Shown here one piece after another: positions 33,405 through 44,203 of a stretch of 64,000 nt of DNA. How positions within the stretch are numbered: position 1 is the stretch's first letter; the number at the start of each line of letters is the position of its first letter. The translations under genes and the position numbers were made by a program. The notes under the pieces are model-generated. The model ran no database searches. It was given only the letters and a program-made list of their open reading frames with translations, and had not been told where the DNA came from. The stretch is from assembly GCA_963932145.1 (NCBI GenBank), contig OZ010588.1, forward strand, positions 99,083,512 to 99,147,511, read 5' to 3'. The stretch comes from Acanthosepion lycidas. Taxonomy: Eukaryota > Mollusca > Cephalopoda > Sepiida > Sepiidae.

Positions 33405-33895
33405 TTAAAGATATGAGAAGGAGAGAAAATGTATCCGGTTCTTATCTTACTTCTATGGTATCGTGTGTGTGCGTATGCCTATCTGTGTGTTCGTGTATGT
33501 GTTTGCGTGAGGCAAGGCCAGTAACAGAAGAGGAATACGTAACTAGCCTTCCAGTAATTAGTGTTGCTTTCAATTTTTAATACAAGAAAAACTAATTAGT
33601 TTTCTGAAACAATTGAATCTAGCTAAATCATGGAAATAAAATAATAACAAGATTTAGAGTAAATGTAAAAAAATAATTAAAAACATCAAGTTTAACAGAC
33701 AGAAATAGGATAAGCCTGTAAAAACAGGAAGAAATCTGGGAAACAAAAACCAAGCCAGAGAATAAGGAGGCAAATTCTATCATTACCGATAGATTTATTT
33801 CGAAAAGCACAAGGTCTAACTAAGGGAAAGATGTTGCGCGAAGTTTCTGAGAAAATGATTTCATACTCATAATAATATATAATCTTCTATGTGTT
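33405..33895. other. no gene recognised
   Basis: AT-rich unassigned spacer with a short GT-rich stretch near 33465-33510. Confidence 0.5.
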
Positions 33896-33899
33896 ATGT

Positions 33900-34010
33900 G
33901 CTTTCAGGACCTGGACGATCATGGCTCTCAACAACTTCCTATTACTTGTAGCTTTTAGAAATATTTATCATTTTTCAGTCTTTTTGAGTATTCAGGATCA
34001 TCGAGTTGTA
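33900..34010 (-). pseudogene. RTE-like LINE 3' terminal scrap
   Basis: GTGCTTTCAGGACCTGGACG and ATCATGGCTCTCAACAACTT are the minus-strand C-terminal words (AMIxxVLK) seen at 615-680 and 50345-50400. Confidence 0.6.
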
Positions 34011-34260
34011 TTAACTCGATGATCCCGACTTCGGGCGATTTCTATAATCAGAAGACATGAGAGAATGTAGGATCTGTGAAGAATCTGTTGCAGCATTTTC
34101 AGTATCTCCGTCACTAAAGAATCTTTGTGAAAATGAACGTGAGCTCCGTTGGACGATCAGTTTGATTAACCACATAGGTAAGTTTTTAACCTACATCGGT
34201 TACTCGCTTTGTCCCAGCAGCTTGTTCAAATCATTGCTGTTTTACTCCTTTTCATTTTAT
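34010..34260 (+). repeat. Dispersed repeat family K, copy 2 (partial)
   Basis: GATGATCCCGACTTCGG, ATAATCAGAAGACATGAGAG and GAAGAATCTGTTGCAGC parallel 32860-32945. Confidence 0.5.
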
Positions 34261-34559
34261 CCAGAATCTCTAAATAGATAGCAGAAGAAAGAATATCAGA
34301 TGTGACAGGAATGCTCAATAGGAGGAAGAACGGTAGACGTATAAATGTGTAAAATAGATTCTGATAAGAAAAATCTCAAGCCTGAAAAATTGACCCAGCC
34401 TTCATAGCAGAAAATTTAAGTGATAACCTTTCCAATTCAAGTCTGCGAAAAAAGTTCATACACGGAAGGCGCAATGAGGTATTCTCCTGGATGATATCAT
34501 TAGCCATGCTGATTGAAGACAAAATAAATTCTCTATCAAGATTAAAAGCGAACCGTTTA

Positions 34560-35060
34560 ATTCTGATGATGTTAAAATTAACAGGGTATTTTTCATCTAA
34601 TCTATCTCATTAACCATTAAGTCAGGAATAAATTGTTATGTCATCAACATCGATACATAGTTGAGAAGAGATGTTATCAGGAAGGGCGTTGATACAAATT
34701 AGGAATAAAATAGATCAAATGATGCAGTCCTATGGAGTATCAGCATTAATGAAAAAATATCTAAAAGACGCTCCATTCAATAGAGCTTTTATTTCACGAT
34801 TTGATAAGAAATATTGAATCAGATCAAAACTTACTTCAGAAATTCCATAACCTATAAAGACTAGTATAAAAAATTATATCAAATGTCATCGAGGCATCCA
34901 AAGCAACAGACCTATTTCCACGATTCCTATATAAAGCTTGATAGACTCTTTCATAATCGTTAATACATCAGCAGTTGAGCTAAAGAAGAGAAAACCATAT
35001 TTCTCACCTGTAACAATGTTCTGCGAGGTAAGATGTCAAACAATTCAGAGTTACTTAGAG
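34560..35060 (-). pseudogene. CR1/Jockey-like LINE reverse transcriptase fragment
   Basis: One minus-strand frame reads YGISEVSFDLIQYFLSNREI, then ALLNGASF, INADTP (the NAGVPQG block, degraded), LFLICINALPDNISSQL and VDDITIYS (the catalytic F/Y-ADD box changed to VDD). Upstream pieces in other frames resemble FRSSxSTADVLTIM and VALDASMTFD (normally VALDISKAFD). The order matches RT domains 2-5 of CR1/Jockey-type LINEs. Stops and a lost alanine in the catalytic box show it is dead. Confidence 0.8.
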
Positions 35061-35064
35061 CCTC

Positions 35065-35435
35065 ATTACTTGCCTAAAAAGAAGAAAGCTAATAGGCTGA
35101 TAGATAGAAAGATCATATAGACCACCTGGGTACTTGAACTATAGAAAAGGATTTCCCCAAATCAGGAAGGCATGACGCAGCAAGATATTTATTGCAGATT
35201 TAACAGAGAACAGGGATTAGTAAGGAGAACATTCCTTAAGGATTATTGCATGGGTACCATTAGGTTAACTTGGTTTGTGAGGATCTTTAGAGGTGATAGC
35301 GGAAAACATGGATGGTGTTATATTTATACGACTCATCAGAGTCTCAATTACCTGTCTATTTCAGTTATTAATCGATTTTTTTGTTATCTTTATTTACTCA
35401 AGCTCAGTATGTAATTGTTGTTTTTCGTGTAATTT
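35065..35435. other. no gene recognised
   Basis: Unassigned; an 80-codon frame at 35172 shows no recognisable motif. Confidence 0.5.
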
Positions 35436-35439
35436 TCCT

Positions 35440-35760
35440 CTGTCCCTCTGACCTTCAGTATAAAATTGGTCATGCCATCTTTCCTCGTAGTCGCCCAAGC
35501 AATTGCTAATGTATCTTTCTGCTGTTAACTATAAGTGCTCATTTTTTTTTAACATTTTTTCTAAAGCTTCATCGTTGCTAATATGTTAGGTTCACGATAT
35601 GCTCAGCATCCTTCTGTAGAACCTCATTTCTATAACTTCAATTCACTACCATTTGGAATAATAGAAATTATTATTAACGAAATATCTTTCTTTTTTGTGT
35701 CAGATTTTATTTTGGTTGTTCCTACATTACTCGCAGAGTGCAATGATTAAAGTATCGCCA
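35440..35760 (-). pseudogene. RTE-like LINE fragment
   Basis: Plus-strand words CACGATATGCTCAGCATCCT, TCTGTAGAACC and a TTCATCGTTGCTAA block parallel the minus-strand LINE at 905-960. Strongly decayed. Confidence 0.55.
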
Positions 35761-35815
35761 TTTTATATTTTTAATTATACGCATACGTGCTGTTTGTTTG
35801 TTCAGTATAGTAGGG

Positions 35816-36260
35816 GAATTTGGGCACCGTCCGTGAGAAAATGATCACCGTGATGCAAATCACACCGCCAGAAATTTGGAAAAGGCATGCTCTAATTGCT
35901 TGGGATTCGCGCCGGAAGCTTTAATACCAACATTTTGGAATGTTAAGGGTGCCAATCTGAAGACAGTGCAGAGTATTCGGAAAGAGTTGGATGAGTCTAA
36001 AGGTAATTAAAAAGTGATTATACATTCATGCATCCATTTATCTTAACACGGAGGCTTGTACAAAGTTCTTTGAGTAGGTAGTGATGGCCTGGGCCAAGAG
36101 AGTGGCTGTTGGAAAACCCTATGTCTGGCAATAAGAGTCTGCGCCATGTCACACACGTAGGAGAAACAAGTCATGGCTGAGGTTGAACACAATGGAGATT
36201 TTATTTAATAAATATACTTTTTAGTATTCTGAGATATGTTTGTGTAACTTTGGTAAATAT
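35816..36260 (+). pseudogene. Tc1/mariner-superfamily transposase, internally deleted
   Basis: The N-terminal part has NLKTVQSIRKELDESKG, a linker/helix-turn-helix-end segment; after a deletion the C-terminal part has LNTEACTKFFE, AWAKRVAVGKPYVWQ, then stop-ESAPCHT. In intact relatives this reads WQ(Q)DSAPCHT, where the aspartate is a catalytic DDD residue; here it is glutamate after a stop. At least half the catalytic domain is missing. Tandem copies of what looks like the 3' end follow. Confidence 0.7.
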
Positions 36261-36261
36261 T

Positions 36262-36711
36262 TCTGTTAAAATGAGACGTCAATGTTATTTTAATTTTTGC
36301 GTAATTTCCACGAAAATTTATCCATCGCACCCTGTATAGCTGTTAAAAATGAGATGCCAGTGTTATTTTAATTTTTGCGTCATTTAGACGACACTTTATC
36401 CCTCGCGCCCCATAGATCTATTTTTATTTTTGCATCATTTAGACGACAATTTATCCATCGCACCCTGTAGATCTGTTAAAATGAGATGTGAGTGTTGTTT
36501 TCATTTTTGCGTAATTTCCACGACAATTTATCCATCCCACCGTGTATATCTATAAAAATAAGATGTCAGTGTTATTTTCTTTCTTTTTTTTGCATCCTTT
36601 AGACGACAATTTATCCATCGCAGCCTGTATATCTCCGAAAATGAGTCAGTGTTATTTTCATTTTTGTCTCATTTAGACAATAATATATCCATCGCACCCT
36701 GTATTTCAATT
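36262..36711 (+). repeat. ~80-bp tandem repeat of a transposon end, ~6 units
   Basis: Each unit contains GAGATGxxAGTGTTATTTT, TTTTTGCGTxATTTxxACGA and ends TTTATCCATCGCACCCTGTA. Spacing is about 80 bases, with one shorter 50-base unit. It directly follows the transposase remnant, and the unit end resembles a Tc1/mariner inverted repeat (CCCTGTA), so it appears to be an amplified transposon terminus. Confidence 0.8.
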
Positions 36712-36935
36712 TGTGTAACTGCTTGATTCGAAGCCTCATATGTTTCTCAGCATCAGTCATAGATCATGTTTTCTTACAGGTAACATTTATCATTTATTTC
36801 ATCTCTCTTCCCTTTATTATCATATCTAAGTATTTTGGAAACTTTTTTCTTCTGATTCTTCCATTAGAACAATATCACCCGAATATCCTGTCATGTGACC
36901 GAGAAATAACACTGCTGATCAAAAGGACAAGACCA

Positions 36936-37545
36936 ATATGAAACTTACAAAGATACCAAAATCAATCAAGTACAGAAAGTTTAATATTTAGGCGATATTT
37001 TAACACAGGTCTGACATTGGAATCCGAAGATGCATTGTGATGGCGAAATATACATTAGAATTATATTAAGAAACAAAAGAAAAAAAAGACTCCGTTAGAA
37101 ATAAAGAAAAGTTTACTGAACTGTTACGCAGTATCTGTTCTCTTATATGGCAAAGAATGCTTGTCAATTTTCACGAAGATGAAGAGGAAACTGAAAGAAA
37201 CATAAATGTGTCTCTACAGACAGATGCTGACGTTATCATGAACCGAATATGTGAGTAACGATAAATTTCTAGAGAAAATGTAGACTTATACACACCATAA
37301 GGAAGAGACAAAGTTGGAATTTCTAGAGCACATAATGACGAAGGTGGGCCTGGAAAAATTGATACTCATAGAACAGAATGAAAGCAAGAGGTGAAGTGGA
37401 AATCAAAACATAATATAGTTGCTGAACTTCAGTAAATTGATGACGGATCAAGTTTTAGTAGAAGTTACAAAATTTATTAATAGCTGGAAATGTACAGAAA
37501 ATTGTGGAGAGCCATGATTGCCTACGAACTGATTGAACAGGCCTC
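36936..37545 (+). pseudogene. RTE-like LINE C-terminal remnant
   Basis: Plus-strand fragments of the C-terminal half of the LINE: the YLG... region near 36975, LLNCYAVSVLLYGKECLSI near 37115-37165, a LEFLEHIMT.EGLEKLIL segment near 37320-37370, and LWRAMIAYELI near 37500-37530. Frameshifted throughout. Confidence 0.65.
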
Positions 37546-37559
37546 GTTAAAAAGGAATA

Positions 37560-38115
37560 TATTCTTATACACATTACAAATTAAGGGTAATTGAAAAATA
37601 TTCTAATACAGAAAACGTAAGAAATACTGTAATACCTAAAGTTGACGGGGCTTCTTCGCACATAGCATATGAATTTGTATTCTGTTTCGTCCATCTTTGA
37701 ATATTGTTATTTAGAGATCAGGCTAAAAGCTTCCAACGTAAAACTAGCCACGCGAAAAGCATTAAGCAGTTTGGGGCCAGCAATCGTGTGAGCATATTGT
37801 TTGAGCGGTTTGATGGCCATTGCAAAGTTGAGCATCATTCGGAAATAAAGAGTCTTGATCACAAAGGGGAGATTGTTGGATTTATGGAGACCCTGGGAAT
37901 TAGAATACTTGCCAACATAATATATTGGTAATGTTTCTTGATAAATTGGCGATTTCTCACGCTCAATATTGATGTTTCGAAATTGTAAGCCTGCAACGCT
38001 ACTGGACCCACGAGACTTACCAAATCCTGTTGATCCTTGACGAAATTCTGAAATACCAGGAAATATGTCAATATAGATGTATAGTTGAACCTTCACTGTT
38101 TCTGCTCTAGCTTCT
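37560..38115. other. no gene recognised; one 152-codon minus-strand frame
   Basis: The minus frame 37707-38165 is the longest non-repetitive open frame in the window that I cannot assign to a mobile element. It has no signal peptide, membrane segment or motif I recognise, and its N-terminal part runs into repeat family K, so I do not call it a gene. Confidence 0.4.
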
Positions 38116-38119
38116 TTGA

Positions 38120-38530
38120 CATCAACATCCCAAAAGCGCTCAGTGCAAATGAATGTGTGCACCACTGGACTATCAGTTCGATTAACCGCATCTAATCAAA
38201 ATTCTATTGAAAAGAGCTTGTAGCATAACGGAAAGAACTTGAAGTAGACCGGAAGTTGTGCAGAAACAAAAATAGTTTGTTTCATTCTGATCTTTAGTAG
38301 TATATTGATCCTTGTGGAAAACAATATTGTATCTTTGCACAGTTCTCGGTGGAATAGTTCTCCTACTCATTCATGCTTTTTCTAATCTTTTTTGTTCTTT
38401 TTGGTCAATTTGCTAGATGCGCTAAGTTGTTAACATTATGCTACTTGTCAAATTTTCGTTTCACCATTTTTCTTTTAACGCCTCGTCTTCGATTATAATT
38501 CTGTAAAATTTTCGCCTTATTTACTTTATT
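38120..38530 (+). repeat. Dispersed repeat family K, copy 3
   Basis: TTTGCACAGTTCTCGGTGGA, GTCAATTTGCTAGATGCG and GATTATAATTCTG match 33095-33250. Confidence 0.55.
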
Positions 38531-38689
38531 TCCATTATGGCACCATTGGTTGGATCAAGAATGGCTTTGTCACAACGCCGTTAATAATAGTTTAGAGATA
38601 TTTTCTACATTTAAAAAGCTGTAAATTTTTAGAGTGGATTTCTAAAAAACATTTTTTTCTTTCAGGATTGTTCAGATTTATTACAATCT

Positions 38690-38910
38690 AGATCTCTTTA
38701 CATTATTTATATTCAAACGTTTTTTGTTTTGTTATCTTTGTTGTCATTATCGCAAAGTTTCGGTCGTTGTTGCATCCGGCCTTCCCCAGGTGTGTATCGA
38801 TTTGGTTAATTGTTGTGGTATACCTATGGATGATAATGTGCTTGTCCCCATTCACATAAATACAGTAGTAAATCCTGTATGTTTGTCTGTAGTTAGAGAT
38901 TCATTGTGGA
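38690..38910 (+). repeat. Foldback-SINE scrap plus short dispersed repeat
   Basis: ATCGCAAAGTTTCGGTCGTT and CATCCGGCCTTCC match the SINE arm. The next stretch (GTGGTATACCTATGGATGAT ... CACATAAATACAGTAGTAAA) recurs at 44.73-44.82 kb. Confidence 0.5.
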
Positions 38911-38914
38911 ATTC

Positions 38915-40415
38915 ACTTGACTTCCTTCTAGCAGTTGACTACTTCTTCTACGCGCTGCTGGCGAATCTTATATATGTTGTTCTTGTCCTAAGTATTATCG
39001 TTCATTATCAACCTTCGCGTGATTATTATATTTAGTAACATTCCTGTAGGAAATTTTAAAGTACACCCTTTATTTAATCTACAGGAATAGAATGTTCTTG
39101 TTCCATTACCCATATCTATTAATAAGGTCTTGTTCTTTTTTTTTTTTTAGTACTGCACAGTTATTGCTCAAACAAGACAAGATAAAACCATTTCGCCCCA
39201 CATCATATGGATAGGCATAGGAACAAACTCATAATCTTCCCTTACTTCTTCTTAGAGCCATAAAACAACCTCATTCTCTACGCTTATTCTGTGGGTGCAT
39301 TTTGAGCCTTGAGAGGGGTGAAATATTCTGACAAAAAAAAAGTTATTATTTGGAAGGGAATAGCTTTTTGGTCGACCCGAGAACTTTATAACACTCTTTC
39401 TTAGAAAATGGTATCCAAATTTTAATTCATTTTAATTTTAATTAAGAATTTCAGGCGTTTTTTGACTAAATTATTTTGCATTTTATATGAATTAATTAAA
39501 CGAAGAGATTATGGAAATGCAAATGCACCGTTTGGCAATTCGGAATTGAAATGAACGCAAGTAAACGGCGTCTAATCTGTTGTGCGATATTCAAATATTG
39601 AATAAAACCTCCGAGTTCGTCTGTTCATATTAACGAGACAGACGAAATGATTCAAACATTTTTGCGACAAAAAACTACAAACTGACTTGACATCTCTGCT
39701 TCAGCCTTTTCCCACCGCCATGACGAAATATATTTTTTTAACTTTTCTGTAAATACAATGATGGGATTTGTTTTAACGAAATTTCGGCTATTGCAAATAG
39801 ACTTTATGAATTTAACTGCAGTACTAGATTGGCGGCAAGGTCTCATAATTTTACAGTTGAAATGGATAGATATTAACGTAAATTCTATGCTACCAATTTC
39901 TTCCATCGCAGTTACCGCTTGTGGAACATTTTTCAGGCTTCTTGCTTCCCAATCAACTTTGTTCTTCCAAAATTTTAATCCTTAGCTTTTTTCTCCTTAA
40001 TTCTTGTTCTTTTATTGTCCTCTCACGTTAATAGTAGCTTTATAATCTTCTTTAATAATCAGTAACCATTGCGCATTAATAGTTTCATTCTCTTCTTTGG
40101 GATGAAATGATCAAAAAGTGTCAATGTCAACAGAAGTAATGCTTATATTAGCTGTTTCATGAAATAGAAAAAAATCGTTGTATATTAACGGAGTAGCCAG
40201 TTCAACTGCCAGATGAATATTATGAAATGTTTCTATTGAAACATTCAGCAAAATCCATTCACAGTTATCGCTCCTTCCAGTATTGATTGAGAGTTTCCTT
40301 TTGTTTGAAGTAATGTAGAAGGTCATCATTTTGATTATGTCATTATTTTCTTTTCCGGTCATATCTGCTATCCATTTTAGTTGTTGCCACTTTTTAAAAA
40401 ACCAGCAAATAATAT
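38915..40415. other. no gene recognised
   Basis: AT-rich, no feature I can support. Includes a T run near 39140 and short unrecognised frames at 39652-39985. Confidence 0.5.
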
Positions 40416-40417
40416 CG

Positions 40418-40842
40418 TTTCTATTTACATTATTTGGACTATTGTCCTCATCTTTTTCGCCATATTTATTACAACGTTTCGGGCATTGTACACTCCGACC
40501 TTCTTCAGGTGGTTGGAATGTCGGACTGAACCCTTTTTTTTCGCTCACTGACACATGGCACAGAGGATAAAGGCGTTAGTTAGATCCAGTGACAGATTCC
40601 AAAGAGTGTGAGTTCAATACCTGGTTAAGGTGGTGGAGAACTTGGAGAGATAATTGATATCCATTAAACATGTCACGTGGAACTAGAACAGTCTACCCTA
40701 GTGAGCTAAATAAAGGGTTTCGTTCGACATTCCAACCACCTGAAGAAGACCAGATCCTACTACGGCCGAAACGTTGTAATAAAAATGGCGACAAAGATGA
40801 TTATCCGAACAATGTAAATAGTGTACATAGAGACAGATAATG
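40418..40842. mobile_element. Foldback SINE element, copy C3
   Basis: A short left arm (to about 40550) is joined to a nearly complete plus-oriented SINE: A-box-like ATGGCACAGAGGATAAAGGC, B-box-like GAGTTCAATACC, then AACTAGAACAGTCTACCC, ACCTGAAGAAGACC, GGCCGAAACGTTGTAAT and AATAGTGTACAT. This is the best copy for reading the tRNA-like head. Confidence 0.8.
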
Positions 40843-41008
40843 TCTTTTCTGTTATTTAGTAGGCACTTTGTTTTTGATTGTATCGTGCAATTAGTCTGCG
40901 ATGGTCTGCTCAAAGACTGACTTGATATATTGCTTTTAGTTAACAGTTTTAATATTTCTCATATGGTTGAGAACACTTATTTACGTGGAACTAGGAGTGT
41001 ATATCCGA

Positions 41009-41010
<2 letters not shown>

Positions 41011-41041
<31 letters not shown>
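41011..41041. repeat. (AAT)n, 5' junction of R4 copy 3
   Basis: AAT run ending exactly where R4 sequence starts (ACCCACTGAGTATAAAACCC). Confidence 0.95.
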
Positions 41042-41685
41042 TACCCACTGAGTATAAAACCCGACATGCAGAGTGGGCCAATATCTGCACTGGACAATCT
41101 ACAACATCTATGAAAAGGAAACTAAAAGAAACTGGTATGAACGCCACCAAGTTCCGGTTACGGAGATAGGACCTGTTACAATTCTATGGGACTGCACAAT
41201 ACACACTGACAGAACAATCAAAGCCAGCCGCCCAGATATTGTTATTAGAGAGCACAAACAAAAAAGTGTCTCCTTATTGGCACGGCAATCCCTGCAGACT
41301 GCAATGTAGCTTTGAAGATATTCAAAAAGCTGTCAAACTACACGGACCTTGAAATAGAAATCTCAAAAATGTGGAACATGGGAACATCAACAATCGTGTT
41401 GAAGTTGGAACCCTAGGATTGGTTTGAAAAGATTGCAGTAGACTAAATGAAGGGATTCCTGGAAGCCCATGCCTTAAAGAAATACAAAAAATTGTTCTCA
41501 CATGTATAGTTCATACTTTACGGAGAGCTTTATCTATGTTAACATTTTTATTTTATTTTTTTTTATTTTTTTATTTTTTTCTCATTTAATTTTATGGTCA
41601 GTGGAAATTGTCATGATGTCATATCTAACCTTAGGTCTCTGGCCAGGACCCAGAAAGAAATATGTACATGCTAGAAATGAAAGGA
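41042..41685 (+). mobile_element. R4/Dong-type LINE, copy 3 (3' fragment)
   Basis: 5'-truncated within the segment just after the zinc motif; covers the endonuclease region (SRPDIVIREHKQK is legible) and the 3' UTR. Several frameshifts. First member of a head-to-tail chain of four insertions. Confidence 0.9.

Positions 41686-41742
<57 letters not shown>
41686..41742. repeat. (AAT)n joining R4 copies 3 and 4
   Basis: About 19 AAT units with R4 3' end on one side and a truncated R4 5' end on the other. Confidence 0.95.
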
Positions 41743-41744
<2 letters not shown>

Positions 41745-42283
41745 CAACACCACCCAGACCCGGTTACGGAGATAGGACCTGTTACAATTCTATGGGACTA
41801 CACAATTCACACTGACAGAACAATCAAGGCCAACCGCCCAGATATTGTTATTAAAGACCACAAACAAAAACGGTGCCTCCTTATTGATATGGCAGTCCCT
41901 GCTGACTGCAATGTATCTTTGAAGATATTCAAAAAGCTGTCAAAATACAAGGACCTTGAAATAGAAGTCTCGAAAATGTGACATATGGGAACATCAACAA
42001 TCCCTGTTGTAGTTGGAGCCCTAGGACTGGTTGGAAAAGATTGCAGTAGACTAATTGCAGGGATTCCTGGAAGCCCATGCCTCAAGGAGATACAAAAAAT
42101 TGTTTTGACAAGTACACCCCACACTTTAAGGGCTCTATCTATGTAATTTTAATTTTATTTTTTTTTATTTTTTTATTTTTTTTATTTTTTTTTTGTCAGT
42201 GAAAAGTGTCATGATGCCATTTCTAACCTTAGATCCCTGGGTGGGACCCGGAAAGAAATGTGTAAACGCCAGAAAGCAAAGAA
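41743..42283 (+). mobile_element. R4/Dong-type LINE, copy 4 (3' fragment, young)
   Basis: Begins at the codons for HHPDPVTEIGPV and runs through NRPDIVIKDHKQK, LLIDMAVPADCNVS and the 3' UTR. The endonuclease reading frame has one stop (in the MWHMG block, TGA for TGG). It is almost identical to copy 8 on the other strand at 48.3 kb, so both derive from a recently active source. Confidence 0.9.

Positions 42284-42330
<47 letters not shown>
42284..42330. repeat. (AAT)n joining R4 copies 4 and 5
   Basis: Pure AAT run between the R4 3' end and the next truncated copy. Confidence 0.95.
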
Positions 42331-42332
<2 letters not shown>

Positions 42333-43153
42333 GAAAGCAAGATGAGCCTCTTCATTGACAAACGCGTACAAAACAAGTTGATATTTACATTGTGCAAGGC
42401 TAAAACTGAAGCCAAATTTATTATTCGTGCTGCATAGGACCAATGCTTGCTTACTAGAAACTACCAAGCACACATACTGAACAATTTCATTATCGCGAAA
42501 TGCAGATTCTGTGATAAATATCCAGAAACAATTGACCATCGTATATTCGGTTGCCTGATATTAGCACCGACTGATTATAAAGGTCCGCATGACAGAATGG
42601 GCCAATATCTACACAGTAAATATATGCGACTTTTACGTGAAGGAAACAGTAAGAAACTGGTCTGAACATCAAACGTACCCTTTTACAGATATAAGACCTG
42701 TAGTAATTCTATAGAATTTTACACAAAGACAGGAGAAGCTAAGCTAACCGCCGAGACTTCATCATCAAAGACCACAAGAACATAATCTGCTTTCTTATTG
42801 ACATGACAGACACTATGAAAAACAAGGATCTTGAAGTTAAAATCTCAAAAATGTATCACGCAAAGACACCAATAATTCCATGTGTAGTTGGAGTCCTCGG
42901 AGTGATCGGAAAAAAGTTCCGATAGACTCATTAAATGGATTCCTGATAGCATATGCCTTAAAGAAATACAAACAGATTGTACTCACAAGTATAGTTCACA
43001 CATTACGAATAGCTTTATGTATCTGAAATATGTGTGATCTTAGTTTTTCTTCTTTTACAAATATGATGAGTGAAACATTTCATGAAACTATTTCTGATCT
43101 TAGGTCTCTAATTAGAATCCGGAAGGAAATGTATATGCAACAGAAATCCCAGG
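42331..43153 (+). mobile_element. R4/Dong-type LINE, copy 5 (older)
   Basis: Starts before the zinc motif and contains LLTRNYQAHIL, CRFCDKYPETIDH and a much-decayed endonuclease region and 3' UTR (AAGGAAATGTATATGCAACA). More diverged than copies 3 and 4, in keeping with an older insertion in the same TAA tract. Confidence 0.85.
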
Positions 43154-43154
43154 A

Positions 43155-43190
<36 letters not shown>
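43154..43190. repeat. (AAT)n joining R4 copies 5 and 6
   Basis: AAT run between two truncated copies. Confidence 0.95.
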
Positions 43191-43192
<2 letters not shown>

Positions 43193-43578
43193 CTGATATT
43201 ATCATAAAAGTCAAGAAATCTGGAAGTGTATACTTATTGACATAGCAGTACAGAGGAACACCTCCATAAAAATTATCGAGAAATTGTCCAAATACAAGGA
43301 CCTCGAGATCGAGATTAACAGGATGTGAGGAATGAAGACTGAAATCTGTGCCAATAGTATTCGGAGCTCAGGGCTACGTGAGGAAAGCAATGGACAATTT
43401 TACTAATAGTGTCCTAGGTAACATCAATATGCAAGTTTCCCAGAAGATTGCCCTTCTAGCAACATCACATATACTAAGAAAAGTGCTATCAATTAAACAA
43501 CAATTCTTCTATAGGGCCTAAGGACCATAGTTTGAATGCGGCTCTACAGGATACAAAACAGGAAACATAACATACAAA
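43191..43578 (+). mobile_element. R4/Dong-type LINE, copy 6 (divergent subfamily)
   Basis: Starts at PDIIIKVKKSG within the endonuclease core and contains KYKDLEIEI-like codons, then GNINMQVSQKIALLATSHIL and RKVLSIK. The C-terminus differs clearly from copies 1-5 (which end KEIQKIVLTSTAHTLRRALS), so a second R4 lineage uses the same target type. It ends in (AAT)n that turns into (AAG)n. Confidence 0.75.
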
Positions 43579-43597
43579 ATAATAATAATAATAATAA

Positions 43598-43628
<31 letters not shown>

Positions 43629-43634
43629 AAGAAA
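43579..43634. repeat. (AAT)n to (AAG)n compound microsatellite
   Basis: AAT units followed without interruption by AAG units. Confidence 0.95.
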
Positions 43635-43676
43635 AAAAACTCCTATAGTGATTATAAAAATGGAAACATGCAAATA

Positions 43677-44203
43677 CACCGTTGTGCAAATTAATTCAAA
43701 CAAATGGGATAATTTACTTTTTTTTCATATTTTTCCAATGAAATATGAACCAGTACACATGTTAGTATGTCTACGTTTCTTGCAGACTGACCGTAAATTC
43801 TCGATTGTAATTCAGTCAGGAGAGTTTCCACAAAAGTTCATATTACTTTGATTGGCTCACTCGTAAGACTTGCCAGTGTGTTCGTGCAGCGTTACAATTT
43901 TCGTATGCTTTCTTGTAGACATAGCTGGCAATGACCTTCTGAAAACAAATCGACAGTCGAGACAATAGTGTCTGGTGTGATGAAGTTCTGAAACAATCAC
44001 GGATAACTCAGTATTTATGAAAGACAAACAAATTTCATCATACACCCTGAAAACAGATTCATATTAATGCACACCGCTGCAAATGACCTAATCTGAGGAG
44101 AAATAGAAATCGATTACACCGTCACTCCAGTGGGTCTAAAACAGACAGTATAATGAAAGAAAGGATGCTAAAGAGGTTGTTTTAATTAATTTGCACAAGG
44201 GTG
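43677..44203 (-). mobile_element. Tc1-type DNA transposon, internally deleted
   Basis: Inverted termini CACCSTTGTGCAAATTAATT are seen at both ends, with a TA dinucleotide before the left end (43675-43676); the right-side TA is lost. The minus strand retains MSTRKHTKIVTLHEHTGKS, the start of a Tc1 transposase (helix-turn-helix domain), which then runs out at a stop. At 527 bp the catalytic domain is absent, so it is non-autonomous. Confidence 0.75.
43857..44045 (-). pseudogene. Tc1 transposase N-terminal remnant
   Basis: The open frame contains an internal ATG (about 43922) beginning MSTRKHTKIVTLHEHTGKS, the usual Tc1-like N-terminus that leads into a paired DNA-binding region; only about 21 residues survive. 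Upstream codons belong to the transposon 5' UTR. Confidence 0.6.

Noticed and set aside
37707-38165. 152-codon minus-strand ORF
   Set aside because: Non-repetitive but with no recognisable domain or supporting splice or start context, and overlapping a dispersed repeat. Could be checked with transcript data.
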